Positions 48,166 to 56,561 of a DNA stretch of 64,000 nucleotides are shown here, piece after piece. Location of the stretch: contig NZ_RBII01000001.1 in assembly GCF_003634015.1 (NCBI RefSeq), positions 868,001 to 932,000 of the forward strand, given 5' to 3'. This DNA comes from Litorimonas taeanensis. GTDB taxonomy: Bacteria; Pseudomonadota; Alphaproteobacteria; Caulobacterales; Maricaulaceae. Numbering within the stretch: the stretch's first letter is position 1; every line of letters begins with the position of its first letter. The position numbers were made by a program, and so were the translations under genes. A model generated the notes under the pieces. The model was not told the origin of the DNA. It worked only from the letters and a program-made list of their open reading frames with translations, and made no database searches.

Positions 48166-49175
48166 TACAGAACCTGCTTCATCAAAAGACTGAATTCACG
48201 CTCAGCTTCGTCACGTTCAAACAATAGGGGCATTCCAGCGCAATAGTCAGCAATAGCAGCGCGAGATTTAGCCTTACCCTCAAGATTTTTTGCACCTTTG
48301 ACAACTTCTACCATATCAGGCAGTACACCCGAACACTGTAGAGCAACATCACAGCCCGCGGCTAATGCACGTTCCGTCTTACGGGTTAACGTCCCCTTCA
48401 AAGCTTTCATGTCCAGATCATCACTCATCACTAAACCATCAAAACCAATAGCGTCTCGAATCAACGACTTTAAAGCTGATTTAGAGACTGTAACAGCTGT
48501 AGACGAATGTGATGTATAGACTGCATGTGCAGTCATAGCCATTGGTGCATCTTTGAGAGCCTGAAAGGTCTTAAAATCCGTCTTTTCTAGCAGTTCACGA
48601 GACGTAGAAATTACTGGTAATGCTTTATGACTATCTACTGTAGCACGGCCATGCCCTGGTATATGTTTTATAACTGGAGCAATGCCGCCATTCATCAAAC
48701 CCGCCATACAAGAATTTGCCATATCAATGGCAGGGTCAATTTCTTGAGAAAAAGCTCTATCTGAGATAATGGGATCGGCATCAGCTTGAGGCAAATCCAA
48801 AACTGGTGCGCAATCTGCTGTAATACCTACAGCTCGTAAATCATCAGCAATCAATCTGTAGGCAAGATAGCTCGCCCGTCGTCCCAAATGCGGAGAAATG
48901 GTATATAGCTCCCCAAATTTCGAGGCTGCAGGATAAAGCGGCCAGTGCGGGGTTTTTAACCTTTGTACCCGACCACCTTCCTGATCCACAAAGATTAGGC
49001 AGTCTCTTCCAACGCAGCCACGAATATCCTCACAGAGCTTCTTTACCTGCTTTGGCGTTTCGATGTTTCGCGCAAAAAGAATAAATGCCCATGGATTGGC
49101 ATCGCGAAAAAACGCACGCTCACTTTCGGTCAAAACAGGGCCTGAAAGCCCTAAAATAACGGCTAACTCTGCCAC
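48165..49175 (-). CDS. nagZ: beta-N-acetylhexosaminidase NagZ (GH3)
   Basis: 336 residues. The GH3 signature VIKHIPGHGRATVDSHKALP, with the catalytic His, and GLVMSDDLDMKAL, with the catalytic Asp, are clear. It cleaves GlcNAc from anhydro-muropeptides in the cytoplasm during cell-wall recycling. GTG start directly after the SPOR stop codon, so translation is coupled. Confidence 0.95.
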   Translation of the reverse strand: MAELAVILGLSGPVLTESERAFFRDANPWAFILFARNIETPKQVKKLCEDIRGCVGRDCLIFVDQEGGRVQRLKTPHWPLYPAASKFGELYTISPHLGRRASYLAYRLIADDLRAVGITADCAPVLDLPQADADPIISDRAFSQEIDPAIDMANSCMAGLMNGGIAPVIKHIPGHGRATVDSHKALPVISTSRELLEKTDFKTFQALKDAPMAMTAHAVYTSHSSTAVTVSKSALKSLIRDAIGFDGLVMSDDLDMKALKGTLTRKTERALAAGCDVALQCSGVLPDMVEVVKGAKNLEGKAKSRAAIADYCAGMPLLFERDEAEREFSLLMKQVL

Positions 49176-49940
49176 TTAACGCTTTGTCACGTAACAGGCT
49201 TGATTGGAGGCCTTAAAAGTTTGACATAAAATATTTGCAGACGACTTATCTGCTAATCCCGCCACGCGAGTTCGATAATAAATCCCTTTTTCGGCAAGGT
49301 CGACACGTTTGATATCGGCATAAAGCCCTGTTCCCAAAACGTCAGAGAACTGGGACTCTAACTTAGCCCACACAGCATTTGCATCCGCCTGAGACCTAAC
49401 TGACGCCACCTGCACCACATACTCGCTGCCACCTGTCGCTATTGCAGGTCTTGTGGGTTGAGTTACCGCAGGTACGGGATTTGGGCGGCTAACATCTGGA
49501 ACGGGTTCAGAGCGAAATGTATCCCTAGAAGGAGTCACCGGAGGATCAACTTGGATGTTGGCGGCATTCGGATCACGCTGGGGAATTGTTACAGGCTCTT
49601 CTGGCGAGGTAATATTAGACACATCTGTGTCAGGCGCACTTCCATCCATGACATCAAACACCTTACGATCTTGGTCTGGCACTTGGAGGCCTTCGCGATC
49701 ATCGGGTACTACCTTGAACGGTGTATTCTCGGCCGTTATGCGAGGTGCTTCATTTCTATCACGGCTACCTTCTGGATGATAAATTTTCAATATCGCAAAA
49801 GCAATCGCCAGTAAGATCATCATACCGATTGCAAGCTTCAATAATCCTTGTCGCCCCGAACTGTCGCGGACATCAAATGGAGTTAATGGCTCGTCATCTG
49901 CAACCATATCAGGTGAAAATTGATCATTATTCGCCGTCAT
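49176..49940 (-). CDS. SPOR domain protein
   Basis: 254 residues. A TM helix (LLKLAIGMMILLAIAFAIL) after a 30-residue acidic cytoplasmic part, a Pro-rich disordered linker, then the SPOR fold (EYVVQVASVRSQADANAVWAKLESQF ... YRTRVAGLADKSSANILCQTF). SPOR domains bind denuded septal glycan, so a division or cell-wall role is likely. Adjacent to nagZ, a conserved arrangement. Confidence 0.92.
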   Translation of the reverse strand: MTANNDQFSPDMVADDEPLTPFDVRDSSGRQGLLKLAIGMMILLAIAFAILKIYHPEGSRDRNEAPRITAENTPFKVVPDDREGLQVPDQDRKVFDVMDGSAPDTDVSNITSPEEPVTIPQRDPNAANIQVDPPVTPSRDTFRSEPVPDVSRPNPVPAVTQPTRPAIATGGSEYVVQVASVRSQADANAVWAKLESQFSDVLGTGLYADIKRVDLAEKGIYYRTRVAGLADKSSANILCQTFKASNQACYVTKR

Positions 49941-50064
49941 TAATCGGTACCTTCCGTCAGTTTAAAGCCAGACTCACACTGAATACACAGCAACCCCTGT
50001 GGTTTTTACCTTGCTATAAACGAATCGCCCCTGTGTCAGCCCTGTATAACAGCCACAAATAGCT

Positions 50065-50098
50065 TTTAAGCCCCTATTTTAAAAAACAGGGGCTTAAA
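50065..50098 (-). terminator. hairpin after gor, probable terminator
   Basis: Arms TTTAAGCCCCT (50065-50075) and AGGGGCTTAAA (50088-50098), 12-base A/T-rich loop. It lies between the gor stop (50133) and the SPOR gene start. The U-run beyond the stem is poor, so the assignment is moderate. Confidence 0.55.
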
Positions 50099-50132
50099 CT
50101 TTCATTAAGGCTAATAAATTCGTTTAAGACCT

Positions 50133-51515
50133 TTAAGTGACAACGGTCGTTTTATTAATTTCGCGCGGCTTCAATGTGACAATTTCCTCTGAAATAGTAG
50201 GGTGCACGGCACATGTGGCATCAAAATCTGCTTTCGTCAGTCCTGCTTTGACGCAAATTCCTAAAGGCTGAATCATTTCCGCACTGTCATCACCTACAAT
50301 ATGGATACCAATCACAGTTTCTTGCTTTCCTTGCGTAATTAGCTTCATAAATACTTTTTGAGGTTTCTCTGCGAGGACATTCTTCATTGGCCGAAAATGA
50401 GTCGTATAGACGGTGATATCATCACCATGCATTTTACGTGCTTCACTCTCTGTCACCCCAACGACACCAATAGGTGGCCGTGTGAAGACCGCGCTAGCAA
50501 TCTGAGTGTGATCATAAGCCGTCGCATTGTCTTTAAAGACAGTTTCGATAAAGGCCATACCTTCGCGAATTGCAACTGGTGTTAAATTCACGCGGTTTGT
50601 CACGTCACCAACAGCATAGATATTATCCTGAGATGTTTTAGAGTATTTATCGACCTTTACGGCGCCGTGCTCATCAACATCCACTCCCGCATTTTCAAGC
50701 CCCAATCCCTTAGTGTGCGGCTTTCGCCCTGTAGCCATAAAGACGACATCCGTACCAATTTTAGAACCGTCATCAAACGTCACAATATAGCCACCAGATG
50801 TTTTCTTGATTTCAGTAGGCGACAAATTAAACTTAACGCTCACTCCGTTTTGCTCTTGAACGACCCCAGCTTCGTCGCGCACCTCTGCGTCAAAACCGTT
50901 TAAGAGTCTGCCTCCACGATATACCTGAGTTGTTTTACAGCCTAATCCAGCGTAAATTCCTGCAAACTCACACGCAATATAACCCCCACCAATAACAAGA
51001 ACACGCTCAGGGAGTGTTTCAAGCGTAAACGCATCATCTGAAACAATAGCATGCTCAATACCAGGTATTTCAGGAGCCCAAGGTCGACCACCCACTGCGA
51101 TTAAAATCGTTTCCGCAGTTACTGTTTTCCCGCTTGTCGCCAAACGTACTGTATGTTCATCAACAAATTCAGCTCTTTCGCGAAAGACTTCGGCGCCGTT
51201 TTTTTCTAAAATCGTAGAATATATACCAGACAAACGAGCCACTTCTTTTTGAATAGAATCTCGTAGAACAGGCCAATCAAACCGAGTTTCCCCGACAGTC
51301 CACCCATATTTCTGGGCGTCTTTAATCGCGCCGCCAAAGTCAGCACCATATACTAAGAACTTTTTGGGTACGCACCCACGGACTACACAAGTTCCACCTG
51401 GCAGGCTCTCTTCCGCAACGCCGACTTTTTTACCCAATTGTGCCGCAAGTCTGCCAGATCTTACTCCGCCAGAACCGGCACCAATAACAAATAAATCGAA
51501 ATCGTAATCGCTCAT
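50133..51515 (-). CDS. gor: glutathione-disulfide reductase
   Basis: 460 residues from ATG 51515. FAD motif VIGAGSGGVRSGR, the redox pair Cys43/Cys48 in GGTCVVRGCVPKK, an NAD(P)-binding VIGGGYIACEFA, and the C-terminal HPTISEE with the catalytic His. The GCVPKKF context favours glutathione reductase over lipoamide dehydrogenase. Maintains reduced glutathione, which also serves the glutaredoxin encoded at 710. Confidence 0.93.
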   Translation of the reverse strand: MSDYDFDLFVIGAGSGGVRSGRLAAQLGKKVGVAEESLPGGTCVVRGCVPKKFLVYGADFGGAIKDAQKYGWTVGETRFDWPVLRDSIQKEVARLSGIYSTILEKNGAEVFRERAEFVDEHTVRLATSGKTVTAETILIAVGGRPWAPEIPGIEHAIVSDDAFTLETLPERVLVIGGGYIACEFAGIYAGLGCKTTQVYRGGRLLNGFDAEVRDEAGVVQEQNGVSVKFNLSPTEIKKTSGGYIVTFDDGSKIGTDVVFMATGRKPHTKGLGLENAGVDVDEHGAVKVDKYSKTSQDNIYAVGDVTNRVNLTPVAIREGMAFIETVFKDNATAYDHTQIASAVFTRPPIGVVGVTESEARKMHGDDITVYTTHFRPMKNVLAEKPQKVFMKLITQGKQETVIGIHIVGDDSAEMIQPLGICVKAGLTKADFDATCAVHPTISEEIVTLKPREINKTTVVT

Positions 51516-51591
51516 GATCAAACCTTATAAAACATTCAAAATTGGCCCATTATATAAGTGACACACTGCCAAAAAACAGGGGCTGCATAAT

Positions 51592-52296
51592 TTAATCGCG
51601 AGATAGCTCCATCACCTTAGCGTGATCCACCTCACCGACAATGATGACGTCTGCCAAATCAATAAATAGACCATGCTCCATAACGCCCGGAATCTGAGAG
51701 AGCGCTCGCGCTGTTTCAACGGGGGATGGGATCAATTCACATTTACTATCTAAAATCCAATGACCACCATCCGTTACAAGAGGACCACTTTTATCCTTGG
51801 CTTGACGCAATACAGTTTGTGCCTCCCGGCACCCCGTGTCCTTTAAGGCTTGATAAATTTTCTCTGCCGTAAGCGCCATTGCAAAAGGATCAACTTCAAT
51901 CGGCAAAGGAAAGGCGCCAAGCGTATCAACCAGTTTTGCGTTATCTACAATGACAACCATTTTCGAAGACGCGTGAGCAATTATTTTTTCACGTAACAAG
52001 CAGGCACCCCCACCTTTAATAAGTGAAAACGCAGGGTCAACTTCATCTGCTCCATCGACCGTCAAATCAATCTTCTCAACCTTGTCAGCGTCCACTAATG
52101 GGATACCTGCTTCAATCGCACATTCAGCTGTACGTGCTGAAGTAGGAATACCTTGGATTTTCAACCCGCCTGCAACGCGTTCGCCAAGTTGGTCGATAAA
52201 AATCTCGGCCGTAGAACCTGATCCCAACCCTAATATCATACCATCTCGGACAAATTCCAAAGCTGCAATGGCTGCATTTTCTTTTGCTACGTTCAT
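51592..52296 (-). CDS. rpiA: ribose-5-phosphate isomerase A
   Basis: 234 residues. GLGSGSTAEIFIDQLG, GADEVDPAFSLIKGGGACLLREKIIA and the catalytic Glu in that block identify RpiA. Interconverts ribose 5-phosphate and ribulose 5-phosphate. It starts two bases after glmU, so the two are cotranscribed. Confidence 0.96.
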   Translation of the reverse strand: MNVAKENAAIAALEFVRDGMILGLGSGSTAEIFIDQLGERVAGGLKIQGIPTSARTAECAIEAGIPLVDADKVEKIDLTVDGADEVDPAFSLIKGGGACLLREKIIAHASSKMVVIVDNAKLVDTLGAFPLPIEVDPFAMALTAEKIYQALKDTGCREAQTVLRQAKDKSGPLVTDGGHWILDSKCELIPSPVETARALSQIPGVMEHGLFIDLADVIIVGEVDHAKVMELSRD

Positions 52297-52298
52297 GA

Positions 52299-53669
52299 CT
52301 AGCCCTTCGAAGCGTTTTGAGAGGTAGCTTTGCGCTTGGCTTTTGCCGCTCTATATCGTTCAGCCCACCCCTCTTTTATACTTTGCTTAGCACGAGCAAC
52401 AGCAAGAGCATTGTCTGGGACATCATTTGTAATGACACCACCTGACCCCAAATAAGCCCCCTCACCGATTGTGACTGGCGCCACCAAAGAAGAATTGGTT
52501 CCAATAAAGGCGCCATCTTTTATAGTGGTCTTATGCTTATCGAAGCCATCATAGTTACAGGTTATAGTCCCTGCACCGACATTAACGCCTGCCCCTAAAT
52601 CTGCATCACCAATATACGACAAATGATTGATTTTACTGCCTTTACCTAACCTTGTCTTTTTTGTTTCAACAAAGTTACCGACCTTTGTTTCTTCACCCAA
52701 AATAGTACCTGGGCGTAAACGTGCAAAAGGACCAATCTGGGCGCCATTACCGATTTCAGCTCCTTCAATATGACAAAAACTATGAATGACAGCATGTGAA
52801 CGAACAATAGCCCCAGGCCCAAAAACGACATTTGCGTCGACGGTGACGTCAGACTCTATAATCGTGTCATAGGCAAAATAGACACTCTCAGGATGTTTTA
52901 AGCTAACCCCGTTCTCAAGCGCTCTTTCTCGCATGACATCTTGAAAAGCAGCTTCTGCGTTAGCAAGGTCTCGACGGTTATTCACGCCTAACACCTCCGC
53001 CTCTTCTGCAATAACGACCTCAGATCGTTTGCCGTCATTGTTCATGATTTCGACAATGTCGGTTAAATAGAATTCCCCCTTCGCATTGTTGTCATCGACC
53101 AGAGCAATAGCCTTTAACATTGATTGACAGTCCCCCGCCATCACACCGCTATTACACAAACCGATTTCAAGTTGCTCCGCTGAACACTCTCGCGCCTCCA
53201 CGATTGCCTCAAGACTATCGTCAGCACGCATAACCAGCCGCCCATAGGCTGCTGGGTCCTCGGCATTGAACCCCATCACAACTAAATCAGCGGTATCATC
53301 CAATCTTTCAAACACTTTTTGAAGTGTCTCAGCACGTATAAGCGGCGTATCAGCATACAACACAACCACTTGGCCATCAAAATCACCAAGAGCCTCTCTT
53401 GCGCAATTCACAGCGTGCGCCGTACCTAATTGTGGCTCTTGTATAGCAATATCAAAAGCCATTGCTTCGGCTGCGGAGCGCACGTCTTGATTAGCTTCTC
53501 CAACAACGCAAACTGTGCGCTCGACATTCGCGCTCGCGGCTAAGGCCCCGACCCACTCAATAAGCGGTCTATGGCCAACAGGATGCAGAACCTTTGATTT
53601 AACGGACCGCATGCGCGTACTCTTACCAGCCGCTAAAATTACCGCTGCACGTTTTTTGGACGAGGTCAT
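52299..53669 (-). CDS. glmU: bifunctional GlmU (GlcN-1-P acetyltransferase / GlcNAc-1-P uridyltransferase)
   Basis: 456 residues. The uridyltransferase half has VILAAGKSTRM and LYADTPLI; the C-terminal left-handed beta-helix has hexapeptide repeats (PGTILGEETKVGNFVETKKTRLGKGSKINHLSYIGD). Makes UDP-GlcNAc for peptidoglycan and lipid A. First gene of a glmU-rpiA transcript; divergent from gph. Confidence 0.96.
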   Translation of the reverse strand: MTSSKKRAAVILAAGKSTRMRSVKSKVLHPVGHRPLIEWVGALAASANVERTVCVVGEANQDVRSAAEAMAFDIAIQEPQLGTAHAVNCAREALGDFDGQVVVLYADTPLIRAETLQKVFERLDDTADLVVMGFNAEDPAAYGRLVMRADDSLEAIVEARECSAEQLEIGLCNSGVMAGDCQSMLKAIALVDDNNAKGEFYLTDIVEIMNNDGKRSEVVIAEEAEVLGVNNRRDLANAEAAFQDVMRERALENGVSLKHPESVYFAYDTIIESDVTVDANVVFGPGAIVRSHAVIHSFCHIEGAEIGNGAQIGPFARLRPGTILGEETKVGNFVETKKTRLGKGSKINHLSYIGDADLGAGVNVGAGTITCNYDGFDKHKTTIKDGAFIGTNSSLVAPVTIGEGAYLGSGGVITNDVPDNALAVARAKQSIKEGWAERYRAAKAKRKATSQNASKG

Positions 53670-53767
53670 AATAATATGAATTCCCTTAAGTTTATTTGGT
53701 ATTGGGCATAGCGAATGTTATGCCACACTGCACCCCATAATTTAAGAGAAATAGGCTTCTTCACTCT

Positions 53768-54508
53768 ATGCGCGCCACCACCCCAATGCCCCACCCTCTT
53801 CACAGGCACAAACCTTACTCCAACTTTGTTTTATGCTTTGATCTGGATGGCACCTTAATCGACACGGCTCCCGACCTTGTAAGAGTGACGAATGAAATGA
53901 TTGCAAAATTAGGCCTAGGCAAAACTCACTACGCAAAAGCCCGGCAAGAGGTTGGATATGGTTCTCGGGCTTTAATCGCCAATGCTTGTACTCGCGCAGG
54001 TTTTGACCTGACGACAGAGCAACTGGAAGATCTACAAAAACAATTCTTAACGCGTTATGCAGAAACAATAGCGGACCATAGTCAACCTTTTCATGGCGTC
54101 ATGGACACACTTAAACAATTACGTCGCGGCGGGGCAACATTGGTCGTTTGCACAAATAAACCAGGCTATTTGGCGCGACCATTACTGGAACACCTCCGTA
54201 TGACGTGGCTTTTTGAGAACATAGTCGGCGGTGACGAGGCACCGCGATCCAAACCACATGCTAGCCATATATATATGGCAGCAGGCCTTCAGAATAGAAC
54301 CAAAGACATAATCATGGTCGGTGATAGCTATCCAGACATTAGGGCGGGACATAATGCCGGCGTTCCAACTATCTTAATGCGATATGGGTACACTGCAGTT
54401 AAACACCATAAACTCAGACCAACAATCGCCCTTGATCGTTTCAGAGATATACCTTTGGCCCTAGAGCAGATACAAAAAAAGCCGCTTCGTTTCAGAAGCG
54501 GCTCTTAA
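53768..54508 (+). CDS. gph: HAD phosphatase, phosphoglycolate phosphatase type
   Basis: 246 residues. HAD motif I FDLDGTLIDTAPDL (nucleophile Asp), motif II VVCTNKP, and motif IV MVGDSYPDI. The cap domain is of the Gph type. It clears 2-phosphoglycolate. The last ten codons form part of the terminator of the convergent gene. An N-terminal tail of ~18 residues before the core could be shorter if an internal start is used. Confidence 0.85.
   Translation: MRATTPMPHPLHRHKPYSNFVLCFDLDGTLIDTAPDLVRVTNEMIAKLGLGKTHYAKARQEVGYGSRALIANACTRAGFDLTTEQLEDLQKQFLTRYAETIADHSQPFHGVMDTLKQLRRGGATLVVCTNKPGYLARPLLEHLRMTWLFENIVGGDEAPRSKPHASHIYMAAGLQNRTKDIIMVGDSYPDIRAGHNAGVPTILMRYGYTAVKHHKLRPTIALDRFRDIPLALEQIQKKPLRFRSGS
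54473..54503 (-). terminator. intrinsic terminator for the 66-aa gene, inside the gph 3' end
   Basis: Arms AGCCGCTTC (54480-54488) and GAAGCGGCT (54495-54503), loop GTTTCA. On the minus strand it is followed by a run of T (A run at 54474-54480). The plus-strand side has only CTTAAT. The element is contained within the gph coding sequence. Confidence 0.8.
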
Positions 54509-54529
54509 TAAAAATCTATCGCTTGTATA

Positions 54530-54730
54530 TTAAGCAAAGTTCTCTGTTGATTTAACGGGCACTCCGTTAACCATATTTGATCGTACATCTGTACGTGCAG
54601 AACGCATAGAGGCTAAAAAACCGCCCTGAACAAGATTGATGCGTACATCATGCCCCCGTTCAGCCCAATAAGCTTCAATTTGTTCTTTTAACTTTTCGGC
54701 GCCTTCGCGCGTGCAATAGTCACCTTTCAT
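54530..54730 (-). CDS. conserved hypothetical protein, 66 residues
   Basis: ATG 54730 has GAGG five bases upstream and gives MKGDYCTREGAEKLKEQIEAYW; the frame extends 26 codons further up without support. It has a helix with ERGHDV, then FLASMRSARTDVRSNMVNG, a pattern I associate with a small uncharacterised alphaproteobacterial family. No signal or TM; cytoplasmic. Function unknown. Confidence 0.7.
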   Translation of the reverse strand: MKGDYCTREGAEKLKEQIEAYWAERGHDVRINLVQGGFLASMRSARTDVRSNMVNGVPVKSTENFA

Positions 54731-55065
54731 AACATCCTCTTTCAATTTCAGTTCAATATTCGATAAATGCGGGGGAGCGCACATAACCGAATTTTCTGTT
54801 GTCGTCATCCGTGAACTCTAAATAAGCATATGCAGCTATCTTGCAAGAATACTCATAGGTTTTTCTTATAAAATATTTGTCATCTTGTTTTTTCGGAAAA
54901 TTCAGGCTGTGTTCATATTAGCTGAAATTCAGAATATTCCACCTAAATGCCTCCTATATATGAAATATTTTATTATCTTTAGCGCACTTTAAGTGCACAA
55001 CCCGCTTGAGCTGAAAATAAATTAAACTTATAAATCTGAAAACACACATCAGTATTCAAATATTT
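54731..55065. other. AT-rich intergenic region between the 66-aa gene and the XRE regulator
   Basis: 335 bp without a convincing gene. It contains the upstream part of the 66-aa gene, a short palindrome GCACTT-T-AAGTGC (54984-54996), and a good promoter for the regulator at 55006-55034. I see no RNA gene or repeat array. Confidence 0.6.
55006..55034 (+). promoter_or_regulatory. putative sigma-70 promoter of the XRE regulator
   Basis: TTGAGC (55006-55011) and TATAAA (55029-55034), spacing 17. The palindrome 54984-54996 lies just upstream and could be an operator. Confidence 0.5.
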
Positions 55066-55608
55066 ATGCCCAACCTTCATTCTCGTATAAAGCAAAACAG
55101 AAAGCGTCTAGGGCTTTCACAAAGCGATTTAGCTGAAAAATGCGGCGTAAGTCAGCCAACCGTAGCGAACTGGGAGCGCGGAGGACACATTCCAAGACAA
55201 GAAGCTTTAAAACGAATCGCTGAAAATCTCGGTGTAGATTCAGTTTGGCTAATTTCAGGCGAAATGCCCGTCAATCAGTCCCCTGCATTTCAATATTTGA
55301 ACACGCCCATACGCCATGTTCCAATATATAATTGGTTTAAAAACGCCCGAAATTTCTCAACAGCTCTCCCCATACGCTATGCGAGTGTAGCGACGGAGTC
55401 CGACGATGTATTTGGCATCATAGCTCCTAAAAATAGTGAATATGGCGAAGGCACATTATTAGTATTCGACCGCACGGCCAAAATTGCCGCGAACACTCGC
55501 TTTCTTGCGCAAGATCATAAAGAATTAATAATTTCTGATGCCGCAACAATAGAAGGCTCAAACCTGTTGCCACTTGCTCGACTGATATACTCAGTAGTGT
55601 CCCATTAA
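55066..55608 (+). CDS. XRE-family regulator with a degenerate S24-like C-terminal domain
   Basis: 180 residues. The helix-turn-helix at residues ~5-60 has RLGLSQSDLAEKCGVSQPTVANWERG. The C-terminal part (HVPIYNWF ... FGIIAPKNSEYGEGTLLVFD) resembles the LexA/CI S24 fold, but I do not find the catalytic Ser-Met and Lys, so self-cleavage is unlikely. Target genes unknown; autoregulation is possible. Confidence 0.8.
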   Translation: MPNLHSRIKQNRKRLGLSQSDLAEKCGVSQPTVANWERGGHIPRQEALKRIAENLGVDSVWLISGEMPVNQSPAFQYLNTPIRHVPIYNWFKNARNFSTALPIRYASVATESDDVFGIIAPKNSEYGEGTLLVFDRTAKIAANTRFLAQDHKELIISDAATIEGSNLLPLARLIYSVVSH

Positions 55609-55634
55609 AATAGAACTGAAGTAAACAGGTTGAA

Positions 55635-56450
55635 TTACGGCTTAGCGGCAGGTTCAGACATCGCTTCCATATTTGCGTCTGCTTGACGAATTGCAGCCTC
55701 AAGACGGTCTTCCGCGGTTTGAAGATTCTTTTTTGGATCTTGATAAAATGCTGTTAACTTCATCACTTGCAAGAAAGACTTATTTAGAAAACGTCCCCAG
55801 AACTTCATAGGCCTATCAAAATCGAACAAAAGAATGACGCGCTCTTCATCCGTGTCGTTCCAGACTTCATGCTCATACGTGTCATCGAAAACAAAAATCT
55901 CACCCTCTTCCCAAGCCGTAATTGTATCTTCCACTCGTATACGGCATTTCTCCCTGTCTTTTGGAATTATCAAACCAATATGGGATCGCAGGATGCCTTT
56001 GGTGACACCTTTATGCGCCGGAATATGGTAACCTGGCGCCAATATTGAGAACATAGCCGTTTGGAGATTAGGCACAGTTTCTAGAATTTGCGCCGTTTTG
56101 GGGGCTAAGGACGCATTTTTTTCTAAACGCTGCCCAAAGCCAAAAAGAACAAAGGTTTTCCAATTTTGCTCTTTTGCAAGACGGTATTGATCCGGTGAAA
56201 TTTCTTGAAACCCTGGAATAGCCTCACGGTATTTCAACACCTCTAAGGCTTCAGCTTGTATTGTCTTCCAATTGTCTGTGAATTCACTCAGAAACGGAAA
56301 ATAAGAATTATCAATTTTAGGCGTATCCGGCACAATAGATTGACCCGATTGAAACTTCGCTATTTTTCTAACAAGTTTCTTTCCCGTCTTTTTAATGAAA
56401 GCACGTCTCGGGTTCTTAAGGTGCTGGGGTTTTTCAACTGTATCAACCAT
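55635..56450 (-). CDS. aspartyl/asparaginyl beta-hydroxylase-fold protein, LpxO-like
   Basis: 271 residues. Fe(II)/2-oxoglutarate dioxygenase of PF05118: IPAHKGVTKGILRSHIGLIIP and FDDTYEHEVWNDTDEERVILLFD hold the HxD/E...H metal site and the 2-oxoglutarate Arg. Relatives include LpxO, which hydroxylates lipid A acyl chains, and its position next to envelope genes fits that. An N-terminal basic region (KKTGKKLVRK) is present. The substrate is not determined. Confidence 0.82.
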   Translation of the reverse strand: MVDTVEKPQHLKNPRRAFIKKTGKKLVRKIAKFQSGQSIVPDTPKIDNSYFPFLSEFTDNWKTIQAEALEVLKYREAIPGFQEISPDQYRLAKEQNWKTFVLFGFGQRLEKNASLAPKTAQILETVPNLQTAMFSILAPGYHIPAHKGVTKGILRSHIGLIIPKDREKCRIRVEDTITAWEEGEIFVFDDTYEHEVWNDTDEERVILLFDFDRPMKFWGRFLNKSFLQVMKLTAFYQDPKKNLQTAEDRLEAAIRQADANMEAMSEPAAKP

Positions 56451-56561
56451 AGTGAGCGCCCGTTAGCGCGAAATGCGCTTTTCGTCTATCCTGTATATTT
56501 GTTAAATTCAGCCACATTAAAGGACTGATATCAGCCTTAACTTGAGCCTGAAGGCTATCGC

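Noticed and set aside
50065-51585. AAAAAACAGGGGCT occurring near 50083 and again near 51571 as a dispersed repeat family
   Set aside because: Only two short copies flank gor and only one forms a stem. Chance or a remnant of a duplicated terminator arm cannot be told apart.
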